A stretch of DNA of 15,399 nucleotides from Methylotetracoccus sp. (GCA_025458755.1 JALORT010000006.1:1-15399), one strand, 5' to 3'. Shown: positions 6,791-14,204, counted from the first letter of the stretch. The notes: generated from the letters alone by a model not told the origin. Numbers and translations: made by a program.

Positions 6791-7972
6791 TCAGCGGTCG
6801 ATCGCGACCGATATTCCCTGACCGCCCCCGATACACAGTGTTGCAAGGCCCTTGTGGACGTCCCGCCGCTGCATTTCGTGGAGCAGGGTGACCAGGACCC
6901 GCGCGCCGGAAGCCCCGATCGGGTGACCGAGCGCGATCGCGCCGCCGTTCACATTAACCTTGCTCGTATCCCAGCCCAAGTCGCGGTTCACCGCGATGGC
7001 CTGGGCGGCGAAGGCTTCGTTGGCTTCGATCAGTTCGAGATCGGCGATGTTCCACCCGGCACGATGCAGGCAGCGGCGTGTAGCATTGATCGGACCCGTG
7101 CCCATCACGGCCGGATCAACCCCGGCGCAACCGTACGCCGCAATACGTGCCAGCGGCTTCAGTCCCAGCCGTTGCGCCATATGGTCGGTCACCACCATCA
7201 CGGCGGCGGCACCGTCATTGATGCCGGAAGAGTTGCCGGGCGTCACGCTGCCGTCCTTCTTGAACGCAGGCTTCAGCTTGGCGAGAGACTCCGCCGTGGT
7301 CCCGTGCCGCGGGAACTCGTCCTCGGCGAAAATCAGCGGCGGACCTTTGGGTTGCGGGATTTCAATCGGCACGATTTCGTCGGCGAAGCGACCCGCCTTC
7401 TGAGCCGCTTCTGTCTTTTGTTGCGATGCGGCGGCGAACGCGTCCTGTTCCTCACGACTAATGCCGTACTGGTCAACGATGTTCTCGGCGGTGATCCCCA
7501 TATGACAGTCGTGGAACGCGTCCCACAGGCCATCGACAATCATGCTGTCGATTAACGGCCAGTCGCCCAATCGGTTACCGTTCCTGGAGTTCGGCAGTAG
7601 GTGCGGCGCCGCACTCATGTTCTCCTGGCCGCCGGCGACGACGATTTCGGCGTCACCGCATCTCACGGCCTGGACCGCGAGCTGCAGCGATTTCAGGCCG
7701 CTGCCGCAGACTTTGTTGATCGTGGTCGCTGAGACTTCGAATGGCAGGCTGGCGTGCAGTGCGGCTTGCCGGGCGGCATTCTGTCCGGTCCCTGCCGTGA
7801 GCACCTGCCCCATGATGACTTCGTCGATCTGTCGGGCCTCCAGTCCAGTCTTCTCGAGCAGGTGCACTATGACTCGGGAGCCGAGTTGGGAGGCGGGAAC
7901 GCTCGCAAGGCTGCCGCCGAATTTGCCGATTGCCGTTCGCGCGGCCGCTACGATGACGACATCTTCCATCAT
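6791..7972 (-). CDS. phaA: Acetyl-CoA acetyltransferase (beta-ketothiolase)
   Basis: PhaA condenses two acetyl-CoA to acetoacetyl-CoA, the first step of polyhydroxybutyrate synthesis. This 393-residue thiolase has the acyl-accepting Cys89 in [17 protein letters not shown] (318-324), the His350 in [10 protein letters not shown], and the second catalytic Cys380 in CIGGGQG. Length is typical of biosynthetic thiolases. Two ATGs are adjacent; AGGA lies 7 nt upstream of the first (7972), so I keep that one. A possible own promoter (TTGTCG, 17 nt, TAACAT) lies in the 161-nt gap after phaP, so phaA may be transcribed both from there and by read-through. It might also serve other acetoacetyl-CoA metabolism, but position beside phaB makes the PHA role by far the most likely. 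Confidence 0.95.
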   Translation of the reverse strand: MMEDVVIVAAARTAIGKFGGSLASVPASQLGSRVIVHLLEKTGLEARQIDEVIMGQVLTAGTGQNAARQAALHASLPFEVSATTINKVCGSGLKSLQLAVQAVRCGDAEIVVAGGQENMSAAPHLLPNSRNGNRLGDWPLIDSMIVDGLWDAFHDCHMGITAENIVDQYGISREEQDAFAAASQQKTEAAQKAGRFADEIVPIEIPQPKGPPLIFAEDEFPRHGTTAESLAKLKPAFKKDGSVTPGNSSGINDGAAAVMVVTDHMAQRLGLKPLARIAAYGCAGVDPAVMGTGPINATRRCLHRAGWNIADLELIEANEAFAAQAIAVNRDLGWDTSKVNVNGGAIALGHPIGASGARVLVTLLHEMQRRDVHKGLATLCIGGGQGISVAIDR

Positions 7973-8006
7973 GCTAAGATCCTACGAACCTATGGATAAA
8001 CTGTGA

Positions 8007-8035
8007 ATGTTAGACCGGTGTGTCGCCACCGACAA
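8007..8035 (-). promoter_or_regulatory. Possible secondary promoter for phaA with overlapping dyad
   Basis: Reading the - strand, TTGTCG (8030-8035) and TAACAT (8007-8012) are 17 nt apart, each matching 4 of 6 consensus bases. The dyad TGTCG-CCAC-CGACA (8021-8034, + strand) covers the -35 and spacer, which would suit an operator. Transcription from here would allow phaABR expression independent of phaP. Confidence 0.35.
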
Positions 8036-8050
8036 CTGTACCAGCGCCCA

Positions 8051-8109
8051 CGGGGCCGCGAGCAAGACCCGCGCCCCGGCAGATCGGGCTTGGGCGGGGC
8101 TCGCGCCCC
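8051..8109 (-). terminator. Tandem GC-rich hairpins between phaP and phaA
   Basis: Two strong hairpins follow the phaP stop on the - strand. The first is GGGGC with a 4-nt loop (GCGA as transcribed, a GNRA-type tetraloop) and GCCCC (8096-8109). The second has a 9-pair stem, CGGGGC-c-GCG against CGCGCCCCG (8051-8078), with one bulged C and a 9-nt loop. Neither is followed by a T-tract, so partial termination or protection of the phaP mRNA 3' end is likelier than a full stop. Confidence 0.55.
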
Positions 8110-8133
8110 GGGGTTCAAAGTTCCGCTCGCAGT

Positions 8134-8511
8134 TTAGGCGGCGGCTTTCGGCGTGATCGACTCTGCGGTGGCCTTGATCGACTCCGCAGTTGTTTTGGCA
8201 GTGTTTTCCGCCCAGCTTACGACAGATTCGCGGACGTCTTTGGAAATGCTCAGATAGTCGCCTGCACGGCCCAATATCTTCTGGCCGTACTCGGAAATCA
8301 GCTTGCTTTCTTCAACGGCCCACTTCTGAGGGTCTTTCACCTCACCTGCCAATTGCATCTGCCGAGCGCCGAGATCCAACAGGTCTTGCGCCACCGTCAG
8401 ACCTTGACGTGCCAGCTTATCCGCGGTGGTTGCCGCCAGTTCGCTCCACTGCAGCATCGGCGCCATCGCGGCACGGTTCATTTCCAGCCATTGGTTGTAG
8501 GGTGCGTTCAT
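8134..8511 (-). CDS. phaP: Phasin, PHA granule surface protein
   Basis: Phasins coat PHA granules, limiting coalescence and stimulating synthesis. This 125-residue protein matches the Phasin_2 type. The N-terminal segment carries NQWLEMNRAAMAPMLQWSELAATTADKLA (about 6-34, split here as a Trp/Met-rich amphipathic start), followed by helix-forming repeats (GLTVAQDLLDLGARQMQ) and a WAVEESKLISEYG middle. The end is low in complexity and Ala/Thr/Lys-rich (KTTAESIKATAESITPKAAA). No catalytic motif is expected. GAAGG lies 8 nt upstream of the ATG. It is the first gene of the - strand pha operon, behind a near-consensus promoter with a candidate PhaR site, as expected of a phasin gene whose product must accumulate with the granules. 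Confidence 0.9.
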   Translation of the reverse strand: MNAPYNQWLEMNRAAMAPMLQWSELAATTADKLARQGLTVAQDLLDLGARQMQLAGEVKDPQKWAVEESKLISEYGQKILGRAGDYLSISKDVRESVVSWAENTAKTTAESIKATAESITPKAAA

Positions 8512-8555
8512 GATCGTTACCTTCGGTAAACGTTGATGGAAAGGTCGATACCAAA

Positions 8556-8576
8556 AGCCTGGGCCAAGGCCCGGCT
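8556..8576 (-). promoter_or_regulatory. Hairpin at the predicted 5' end of phaP mRNA
   Basis: AGCC-t-GGGCC (8556-8565) and GGCCC-GGCT (8568-8576) form up to 9 pairs with one bulged base. It starts about 5 nt after the transcription start predicted from the -10 element, with a roughly 45-nt unpaired leader between it and the phaP ribosome site. A 5'-terminal stem of this kind can protect an mRNA from 5'-end-dependent decay. Confidence 0.4.
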
Positions 8577-8579
8577 CTG

Positions 8580-8607
8580 TTGCGATGCAGCATATTGCGC
8601 GTTTGCA
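8580..8607. promoter_or_regulatory. Candidate PhaR operator overlapping the phaP promoter
   Basis: The segment is dense in TGC and GCA: TTGC-GAT-GCAG (8580-8590) is one base off the dyad CTGC-N3-GCAG described for Paracoccus PhaR, followed by GCA-TAT-TGC (8590-8598) and TTTGCA (8602-8607). It covers the -10 and spacer of the phaP promoter, so binding would block transcription. PhaR is encoded in the same operon. The match is by eye. Confidence 0.5.
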
Positions 8608-8617
8608 CAGTTGTCAA
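8589..8617 (-). promoter_or_regulatory. Near-consensus sigma-70 promoter for phaP
   Basis: On the - strand a perfect -35 TTGACA (complement of 8612-8617) is followed by exactly 17 nt and a -10 TATGCT (complement of 8589-8594, 4 of 6 matches). Predicted transcription starts near 8581, giving a leader of about 70 nt before the phaP ATG. It is the strongest housekeeping-type promoter I see in the window. Confidence 0.75.
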
Positions 8618-8672
8618 GAGGTCTTTTCGCGGCCTCCCGTCACGCACCATTTCTTCTGCATTTGTGTCTGCT

Positions 8673-8689
8673 GGAGCCGGCCAGGCTCC
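8673..8689. repeat. 6-bp inverted repeat in the divergent pha region
   Basis: GGAGCC (8673-8678) and GGCTCC (8684-8689) flank a 5-nt spacer. The repeat lies between the phaP promoter and the phaE promoter. It could be a protein-binding dyad or chance in GC-rich DNA; no further support is seen. Confidence 0.3.
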
Positions 8690-8738
8690 CTGAGTGAACG
8701 CTTTAGCTTGGCTCCGCGCCGATCTCCGCCTCTTTCTG

Positions 8739-8766
8739 TTGCAACGCACAAGTTCGCTGGTATAGG
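8739..8766 (+). promoter_or_regulatory. Promoter for phaEC with TTGCAA dyad
   Basis: TTGCAA (8739-8744) serves as a possible -35, followed by 16 nt and TATAGG (8761-8766, with TATAGGAT extending it). The -35 lies in the 8-bp palindrome GTTGCAAC (8738-8745), a TGCA dyad that could be a second PhaR site, so both sides of the divergent region may answer to PhaR. The leader before the phaE ATG would be about 30 nt. Confidence 0.55.
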
Positions 8767-8801
8767 ATAACTGATCCGTGTAGCGATAAGGGGAAACTGC
8801 G

Positions 8802-9932
8802 ATGACTGACAAACAAGACTCCGCCGAGGCGGCATGGTCCGAGGCATGGGCGGATATGCAACGAAAATATTGGGACGCCTGGTCGGGTCTGGCACGCCAG
8901 ATGCCGGGAATAAATGCGGACACCCCGGCCGACGCTGCAGCCAACCCCTGGTCGCAAAGTTTGGATTTCTGGTCGAAGATGATGGCGCCCGCGATGTCCG
9001 GGGAGTCCCGCGCATGGATGGAGAAACTGCTCGGAATGAACAAAGGCTATCTGCAAATGGGCGAGGCCTTGTTCAAGGCATTTTCCGCCGGTCAGGAGCC
9101 GGGGAAGGACTTCGGTCAATGGTGGGACACGTTCAGTCAAAGCCTGGCGAAAATGCAGGAACAAGTGGCCTCCGGTTTCGGCGCGACGAAAGACCCATGG
9201 GGCGGATTTGCGACGCTATGGGGTTTGCCGCTGGATACCTGGAAGCGCCTGTCCTCCGCCTGCTCAGTGCTGCCCGGCGACATGGAGAAAGCGTTTCGGG
9301 ACATCTCCGTTTCGGACGACGCGCTGGCGTCGCTCGTCGGCAACTGGCTGTCCACCCCGACCTTGGGGTACACGCGCGAATCACAGGAGGAGACGCAGCG
9401 CCTCGGACAACTCTGGTTGGAGCATGGGCAGGCCGTTCAGGCCTATGCGGCGGTCCTGTCCCGCGTGGTGGTTAGAGCGGGGGAACTGTTGCGGGAAAAA
9501 GTCCTCGCACAGATCGGGAAAGGCGAAGCCTTCGAAAGCCTGCGCTCCTGTTACGACCTCTGGGTGGACTGCGGCGAGGAGGCGTACGCCGAGGTATCGG
9601 TCTCGGGCGAATTCACCCGAGCTCAGGCGAAGCTGACCAATTCACTGATGGCCGTAAAGCATCAGGAACAGAAGATCGTCGATGAAGCGCTCGGCGCATT
9701 GAACATGCCGACACGACGCGAGCTGGATACCAGCCATCGTCGACTGCACCTGCTGCAGCGCAGTGTCTGGCGGATGCAACAAGCAATCGATGAAGCCGGG
9801 GTCCCAGAACTTCGCAACGAGGTGGCCTCACTGCAGCGGCAGGTGAACGAGCTGACGGGTGCCCCCGGGCAAGCGCCAAGCCCATCCACCGCTCCCGCCA
9901 GGCGGTCGGCCAAACCGAAGACTGTCAGCTGA
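8802..9932 (+). CDS. phaE: Class III PHA synthase subunit PhaE
   Basis: PhaE is the non-catalytic partner of class III PHA synthase; it binds PhaC and is needed for full activity. The 376-aa length fits the family (about 40 kDa). The N-terminal part is Trp-rich (WSEAWADMQRKYWDAW, about 12-27, then NPWSQSLDFWSKMM) and resembles phasin-like helices. The middle carries conserved-looking segments FGQWWDTF and FGATKDPWGGFATLWGLPLDTWKR (about 126-150, shown for orientation in parts: FGATKDPW, GLPLDTW). The C-terminal region around 300-350 is predicted helical with a heptad-like LRNEVASLQRQVNEL coiled coil, and the end is a Pro/Ser/Ala-rich tail. AAGGGG precedes the ATG by 9 nt. The stop is 20 nt before the phaC ATG, so the subunits are co-transcribed. 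Confidence 0.93.
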   Translation: MTDKQDSAEAAWSEAWADMQRKYWDAWSGLARQMPGINADTPADAAANPWSQSLDFWSKMMAPAMSGESRAWMEKLLGMNKGYLQMGEALFKAFSAGQEPGKDFGQWWDTFSQSLAKMQEQVASGFGATKDPWGGFATLWGLPLDTWKRLSSACSVLPGDMEKAFRDISVSDDALASLVGNWLSTPTLGYTRESQEETQRLGQLWLEHGQAVQAYAAVLSRVVVRAGELLREKVLAQIGKGEAFESLRSCYDLWVDCGEEAYAEVSVSGEFTRAQAKLTNSLMAVKHQEQKIVDEALGALNMPTRRELDTSHRRLHLLQRSVWRMQQAIDEAGVPELRNEVASLQRQVNELTGAPGQAPSPSTAPARRSAKPKTVS

Positions 9933-9952
9933 CCCACTTGGAGGATAAAGCC

Positions 9953-11008
9953 ATGCTACGACCCGATAAGATCGTACAGGAAATTTGCGAGTTCAATCAA
10001 AAGGTGGCGACCGGCCTCGGCACGTTGAGCCGGGTCGGCGACATCGACGTCGGCGCCAGTGCCAAAGACCCGGTTTACCATGAAGACAAGCTCGTGCTGC
10101 ACCGCTTTCGAGCCAGGGTGGCCGAGCCCGCCAAGGTTCCGGTACTGATTGTCTACGCGCTGGTGAACCGCCCGTACATGGCGGACCTTCAGGAAGACCG
10201 CTCGATGATCCGCGGCCTTCTCGATCAGGGGCTTGACGTGTATCTGATCGACTGGGGGTACCCCGACGGCGCCGATCGCTATCTCGATCTGGACGATTAC
10301 CTGAACGGGTACATCAGGCGCTGCGTGGACTTCATCTGCCGTGAGCACCATGTTCCGAGCATCAATCTGCTCGGTATCTGCCAAGGCGGCACGTTCAGTC
10401 TGTGCTTTTCCGCGATGCATCCGGAGAAGGTGCGCAATCTGGTCACGATGGTCACGCCAGTCGATTTCCAGACGCCGGACAACGTCTTGAGTAAGTGGGT
10501 GCAGGATCTGGACGTTGACCTGATGGTCGATACGCTCGGCAATGTTCCGGGCGAACTGCTGAACTGGAGCTTCCTGTCGCTGAAGCCTTTCCGCTTGACG
10601 GGTCAAAAGTATCTGGACATGGCGGACATGCTGGAAGACCCGGTGAAAATGAAGAATTTCCTGCGGATGGAAAAATGGATTTTCGATAGTCCCGACCAGG
10701 TCGGCGAGGCGTTCCGGCAGTTTGTCAAATGGTTCTACAAGGAGAATCGATTGGTGAACGGCAGCCTGGAAATCGGCGGAAGAAAAGTGGATCTGGGGCG
10801 CGTCACGATGCCGGTCTTCAATGTCTACGCGACCGAGGATCACTTGGTCCCCCCGGCGGCCTCGATCGCGCTCGAAAAGCACGTCGGAGCCAAGGACTAC
10901 GCCACCCTCGCATTCAAGGGGGGACACATCGGCATCTATGTCAGCGGTCGCGCGCAGAAGGAGATTCCGCGTGGCGTGGCCGACTGGCTGAAGGCCCGAA
11001 TGCACTGA
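9953..11008 (+). CDS. phaC: Class III PHA synthase catalytic subunit PhaC
   Basis: PhaC polymerises (R)-3-hydroxyacyl-CoA into PHA on the granule surface. It is an alpha/beta-hydrolase of 351 aa, close to the 355 aa of the Allochromatium enzyme. The lipase-like box is GICQGG (141-146) with nucleophile Cys143. The general-base Asp is in ATEDHLVPP (Asp296) and the His in FKGGHIGIYV (His325); these match the Cys149-Asp302-His331 triad known for the class. LIDWGYPDG (98-106) and VTPVDFQTPDN (167-177) are conserved synthase segments. I use the ATG at 9953: GGAGG lies 8 nt upstream, whereas the TTG at 9938 overlaps that site. The short length and the adjacent phaE rule out classes I and II. Short-chain (C3-C5) substrates are expected from the class. 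Confidence 0.97.
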   Translation: MLRPDKIVQEICEFNQKVATGLGTLSRVGDIDVGASAKDPVYHEDKLVLHRFRARVAEPAKVPVLIVYALVNRPYMADLQEDRSMIRGLLDQGLDVYLIDWGYPDGADRYLDLDDYLNGYIRRCVDFICREHHVPSINLLGICQGGTFSLCFSAMHPEKVRNLVTMVTPVDFQTPDNVLSKWVQDLDVDLMVDTLGNVPGELLNWSFLSLKPFRLTGQKYLDMADMLEDPVKMKNFLRMEKWIFDSPDQVGEAFRQFVKWFYKENRLVNGSLEIGGRKVDLGRVTMPVFNVYATEDHLVPPAASIALEKHVGAKDYATLAFKGGHIGIYVSGRAQKEIPRGVADWLKARMH

Positions 11009-11109
11009 TCCCACCCGTTGCTGCCTGACGGTCCGCGAAGCGTGGAGCGGCCTGGGCGGGTCGCTCGCGCCGCACTCCGCTGCGCGCCGTCTGGCGCACT
11101 TCTCCTTGC

Positions 11110-11147
11110 CGAACGACCTCTGTCGCTCGTGACCTTTAGCATTTTTT
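11110..11147 (+). terminator. Weak terminator-like hairpin after phaC
   Basis: CGAACGA (11110-11116) pairs with TCGCTCG (11123-11129) with one mismatch around a 6-nt loop. A run of six Ts (11142-11147) comes 12 nt later, too far for a classic intrinsic terminator. A second small hairpin, GCGCC-GTCT-GGCGC (11084-11097), lies just upstream. The phaEC transcript probably ends here, before the feo promoter. Confidence 0.3.
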
Positions 11148-11152
11148 GGTCC

Positions 11153-11181
11153 TTGATCAGGACTTCGGGCCGCTATAAGAT
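11153..11181 (+). promoter_or_regulatory. feoABC promoter
   Basis: TTGATC (11153-11158) as -35 and TAAGAT (11176-11181) as -10 are separated by exactly 17 nt, each matching 4 of 6 consensus bases. The -10 runs into the Fur box, the usual arrangement for iron-repressed promoters. The leader to feoA would be about 65 nt. Confidence 0.6.
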
Positions 11182-11191
11182 AATCATTATC
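11179..11191. promoter_or_regulatory. Fur box
   Basis: GATAATCATTATC (11179-11191) is a perfect 6-1-6 dyad and equals the right-hand 13 bases of the 19-bp Fur consensus, followed by a partial third hexamer, ATTTGT. It overlaps the putative -10 of the feo promoter, so Fe2+-loaded Fur should shut off ferrous-iron uptake when iron is plentiful. Confidence 0.85.
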
Positions 11192-11254
11192 ATTTGTGGC
11201 AGCGTTAGCGCACACGGGTCCACGGAATGGCGTTGACCGCGGAGCATGATGACG

Positions 11255-11488
11255 ATGACTTTGGGTGATCTCAGAATTGGTGAGCAGGGACGGGTGGTGG
11301 GCTACACCCGAGGCAGCCGGTCTTACCGGAACCGGTTGCTGGCGATGGGGTTGACGCCCGGCACGGTATTCGCCGTGGTGCGTTTTGCGCCGCTGGGCGA
11401 TCCGGTAGAGATCCGGGTGAGAGGCTTCGCGCTCAGCCTGCGAAAGGACGAAGCCAAAATCGTCCTGGTGGATCGAGAACAGCCGTGA
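11255..11488 (+). CDS. feoA: Ferrous iron transport protein A
   Basis: FeoA is a small SH3-like cytoplasmic protein needed for FeoB function. The 77-80 residues contain the typical GYTRGSRSYRNRLLAMGLTPG core (in parts: GYTRGSRSYRNRLLAM, GLTPGT), then FAVVRFAPLGDPVEIRVRGFALSLRK as the remaining beta strands (in parts: VRFAPLGDPVEI, RGFALSLRK). Three in-frame ATGs lie close together (11246, 11249, 11255). The only Shine-Dalgarno, GGAG at 11241-11244, is 1, 4 and 10 nt from them respectively. I choose 11255, which gives the usual MTLGDL start; 11249 is also possible. The stop overlaps the feoB start by 4 nt (GTGA at 11485-11488). First gene of the feo operon behind the Fur box. Confidence 0.95.
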   Translation: MTLGDLRIGEQGRVVGYTRGSRSYRNRLLAMGLTPGTVFAVVRFAPLGDPVEIRVRGFALSLRKDEAKIVLVDREQP

Positions 11489-13824
11489 GCACCCATGTCA
11501 TTGGGCTGGTCGGAAATCCGAATTGCGGCAAGACCACCCTGTTCAACCTGCTGACCGGCGCCCGGCAGCGGGTCGGTAATTGGCCGGGCGTGACCGTAGA
11601 CCGCAAAGAGGGCGGCTACCGCGATGGAGACGACGACATCACGATCGTCGATCTGCCGGGGATCTACTCGCTCGATGTATTGAAAGAAGAGACCGCGCTC
11701 GACGAGAAAGTGGCCCGCGACTACATTCTCTCGGGCGCGGCGGAACTCTTCATCAATATCGTCGATGCCTCCAATCTGGAGCGCAATCTCTACCTGACCA
11801 CCCAGTTGCTGGAAATGCAGGTCCCGCTGCTGATCGTGCTGAACATGATCGATGTGGCGCGGGCCCAAGGCGTCGAGGTGAACGCGGAGTCCCTGTCCCG
11901 CCGACTGGGCTGCGCCGTGGTGCCGGTGGTAGCGGTCCGAGCTCACGCCGCTGATGAGTTAAAGAACCGCATTCGCCGGTTGCTGGCGCACCAGCACGCT
12001 CCAAAGGCGCGAGTGGCTTATGCGCCCGTCATCGAAACAGCCATCGCGAGGCTCGCTTCATCGATCGAAGCCCCTGCCGTCGTGCTGGGCCGTCCCATCG
12101 ACCCTCGCTGGCTCGCGCTGAAGCTTCTTGAAGGTGATGAACCGAGCGCGAAACTGGCCGGGCACCGGGCGAACGAGGCACTGCGGGCAGCCCTGCAAGC
12201 GATCGAATCGGAAACCGGAGAAGAAGCCGATATCCTGATCGCAGACAGCCGCTATGGGTTCATCAACGCCATCAGTCAGGATGTACTGATCCAAAGAACC
12301 CGGGTTCGGCGCTCGGTTTCGGACCGCATCGACCGCATCGTGCTGAACCGCGTTTTGGGAATTCCGATCTTCTTGGCGATGATGTATCTGATGTTCACGT
12401 TCACCATCAATGTGGGCGGCATTTTCGTCGATTTCTTCGATCAGTTGGGCGCGCTGCTGTTCGTCGATGGAGTCTCCGCGGCGCTGTCCGTCATCAACGG
12501 TCCGCCGTGGCTGACGACGCTGCTCGCCCAAGGGGTCGGCGGTGGCATCCGGATCATCACGACATTCATTCCGATCATCGGCTTTCTCTACCTGTTTCTA
12601 TCCTTCCTCGAGGATTCCGGCTACATGGCGCGTGCTGCCTTTGTGATGGACCGCTTGATGCACTTGATCGGGTTGCCCGGAAAGTCGTTCGTCCCGCTGC
12701 TGGTCGGCTTCGGCTGTAACGTGCCGGCGATCATGGCAACGCGGACGCTGGACAGCGAACGCGACCGATTCATCACCGTGGCGATGAATCCCTTCATGTC
12801 GTGCGGAGCCCGCCTGTCGGTCTACGCCCTGTTTGTCGCGGCTTTTTTCCCGTCCGGCGGACAGGACATGGTGTTCGCGCTGTATCTGGTGGGAATCGCC
12901 GCTGCTGTGCTCACCGGTTACGTGCTGAAGCACACGCTGGTCGGCGGCGAGGCGACGCCGTTCATCATGGAGCTGCCGCCTTACCACCTGCCGAGCTGGA
13001 AGAGCGTGCTGCTGCGCGCTTGGGACCGCCTGAAAACTTTCATGTTCGGCGCGGGCAAGGCGATCATTGCGGTGGTGGTCTTGCTGAGTTTCTTGAATGA
13101 CCTCGGGCGGGACGGTTCGTTCGGCCATCGCAACCGCCAGGATTCTCTATTGAGTGATATCGGCCGGGGGATCACCCCGGCTTTCGAACCGCTCGGTATC
13201 ACGCCGGACAACTGGCCTGCGACCATGGGTATCTTCACCGGGATTTTCGCCAAAGAGGCGGTGGTCGGCACCTTGAACGCGCTGTATCTGCAGGCCGAAC
13301 AAGCGGCCGTGCCCGATACCTCCGCGGACGAGTCGTTCGATCCGGTGAACGGGTTGCGAAAGGCCGCCGAAACCATCCCGGACAATATCGCCAAAGCGCT
13401 GGGGAGCCTGGCCGATCCGCTGGGGCTCGGCATGCTGAGCGACATGGAGGCAGCTAAAGATCAGGGCACCAATGAGATTATCCTCGGCGCGATGGCGAAG
13501 CGTTTCGACGGGTGGATCGGCGCGTTTTCCTACCTGCTGTTCGTACTGCTGTATATCCCGTGCGTCGCGGCCACGGGCGCGATCTACCGCGAAACCAATT
13601 GGCGCTGGGCGGCGTTCGTCGTTGGCTGGACGACCGGAATCGCCTATGCGGTGGCTACGATTTTCTATCAGGGCGCGACGTTTGCCCGTCACCCGCAAAC
13701 GTCAATGGCGTGGATCGGTGGACTGTTGGCGGCTTTCGCGCTGCTGGTGACCGTGATGCGAATCCTCGGGCGGCGACGGCGTGTCGAGTTGTTTGCGGAT
13801 GCGTTGCCGGTCGGCAAATCGTGA
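11485..13824 (+). CDS. feoB: Ferrous iron transporter FeoB
   Basis: FeoB is the inner-membrane Fe2+ transporter with an N-terminal cytosolic G-protein domain. At 779 aa it is full length (E. coli about 773). The GTPase motifs are GNPNCGKTT (10-18, G1), GVTVDR with the switch Thr37 (G2), DLPG (56-59, G3) and NMID (120-123, G4). The membrane part begins near 285 with many hydrophobic segments. It includes the Gate-type motif FGCNVPAIMATRTL (around 407-420, containing the Cys conserved in many FeoBs) and a second gate region MNPFMSCGARLSVYA (around 435-449). The start is GTG at 11485, overlapping the feoA stop by 4 nt, which couples translation. FeoC follows after 15 nt. Annotation secure. Confidence 0.98.
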   Translation: MSTHVIGLVGNPNCGKTTLFNLLTGARQRVGNWPGVTVDRKEGGYRDGDDDITIVDLPGIYSLDVLKEETALDEKVARDYILSGAAELFINIVDASNLERNLYLTTQLLEMQVPLLIVLNMIDVARAQGVEVNAESLSRRLGCAVVPVVAVRAHAADELKNRIRRLLAHQHAPKARVAYAPVIETAIARLASSIEAPAVVLGRPIDPRWLALKLLEGDEPSAKLAGHRANEALRAALQAIESETGEEADILIADSRYGFINAISQDVLIQRTRVRRSVSDRIDRIVLNRVLGIPIFLAMMYLMFTFTINVGGIFVDFFDQLGALLFVDGVSAALSVINGPPWLTTLLAQGVGGGIRIITTFIPIIGFLYLFLSFLEDSGYMARAAFVMDRLMHLIGLPGKSFVPLLVGFGCNVPAIMATRTLDSERDRFITVAMNPFMSCGARLSVYALFVAAFFPSGGQDMVFALYLVGIAAAVLTGYVLKHTLVGGEATPFIMELPPYHLPSWKSVLLRAWDRLKTFMFGAGKAIIAVVVLLSFLNDLGRDGSFGHRNRQDSLLSDIGRGITPAFEPLGITPDNWPATMGIFTGIFAKEAVVGTLNALYLQAEQAAVPDTSADESFDPVNGLRKAAETIPDNIAKALGSLADPLGLGMLSDMEAAKDQGTNEIILGAMAKRFDGWIGAFSYLLFVLLYIPCVAATGAIYRETNWRWAAFVVGWTTGIAYAVATIFYQGATFARHPQTSMAWIGGLLAAFALLVTVMRILGRRRRVELFADALPVGKS

Positions 13825-13839
13825 AGAAGGACGTCTCGC

Positions 13840-14058
13840 ATGCTGGTTGAACTGCGGAATTACGTTCTGGAGCGGGGCCGGGTGTCGCTGCGCGATCTGG
13901 TCTGGCATTTCCAGGTGGAGCCGGAGGCGATGCGCGGCATGTTGGAGCACTGGATGAGGAAAGGTAAAATCCAACGCGAGGCGAGCTGCCCGCCCTGCGG
14001 CAGCGGCTGCTGCAATTGTGCATCGGAGTTGACGGAATTCTATCTCTGGTGCGGCTGA
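13840..14058 (+). CDS. feoC: FeoC-like winged-helix protein with cysteine cluster
   Basis: FeoC is a small accessory factor of the Feo system, proposed to regulate FeoB or its turnover. These 72 residues show the winged-helix half (MLVELRNYVLERGRVSLRDL, then HFQVEPEAMRGMLEHWMRKGKI). A cysteine cluster follows, CPPCGSGCCNC (50-60), with Cys at 50, 53, 57, 58 and 60 and another at 71. In enterobacterial FeoC a four-Cys set binds an iron-sulfur cluster; here five Cys lie within eleven residues, so the exact ligands are unclear. AAGGA lies 8 nt upstream of the ATG, and the gene begins 15 nt after feoB. Last gene of feoABC. Confidence 0.88.
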   Translation: MLVELRNYVLERGRVSLRDLVWHFQVEPEAMRGMLEHWMRKGKIQREASCPPCGSGCCNCASELTEFYLWCG

Positions 14059-14092
14059 GATCGGACCGGCATTGGAATCGATCTTCCTTTGT

Positions 14093-14110
14093 GCGCGGGC
14101 GATCCCGCGC
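14093..14110 (+). terminator. GC-rich hairpin after feoC
   Basis: GCGCGGG (14093-14099) and CCCGCGC (14104-14110) form a perfect 7-bp stem with a CGAT loop, 35 nt after the feoC stop. A second, longer-range repeat, GAGGCG (14121-14126) with CGCCTC (14147-14152), follows. No T-tract is present, so this may be a Rho-assisted end or an mRNA 3' stabiliser. Confidence 0.45.
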
Positions 14111-14174
14111 CCATCAGCATGAGGCGGGGCCGAGAGGCTCACACGGCGCCTCCACCCTCGTTGCTCGCTCGTAG

Positions 14175-14204
14175 CTGTCCTGAGGCGAGCATTCTGTCGA
14201 AGGG
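14175..14204. repeat. Degenerate copy of a widespread dispersed repeat-like segment
   Basis: CTGTCCTGAGGCGAGCAT followed by TCTGTCGAAGGG resembles the CTGTCCTGAGC...GTCGAAGGG intergenic repeat found in many bacterial genomes. The copy here has lost its central dyad. The resemblance is from memory of that repeat, not from a search. Confidence 0.35.

Noticed and set aside
8019..9164. Open frames on both strands across the phaP-phaE divergent region (for example the 208-residue frame at 8417-9043, - strand)
   Set aside because: They cover clear promoter elements and run through phaP or phaE in shadow frames.
9938..9952. TTG at 9938 as the phaC start
   Set aside because: It overlaps the GGAGG ribosome site that is correctly spaced for the ATG at 9953.
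9956..11215. 419-residue open frame on the - strand opposite phaC
   Set aside because: It is long but mirrors phaC in the opposite frame, has an unnatural His/Arg/Asp-rich composition and no ribosome site. phaC itself has full catalytic motifs.
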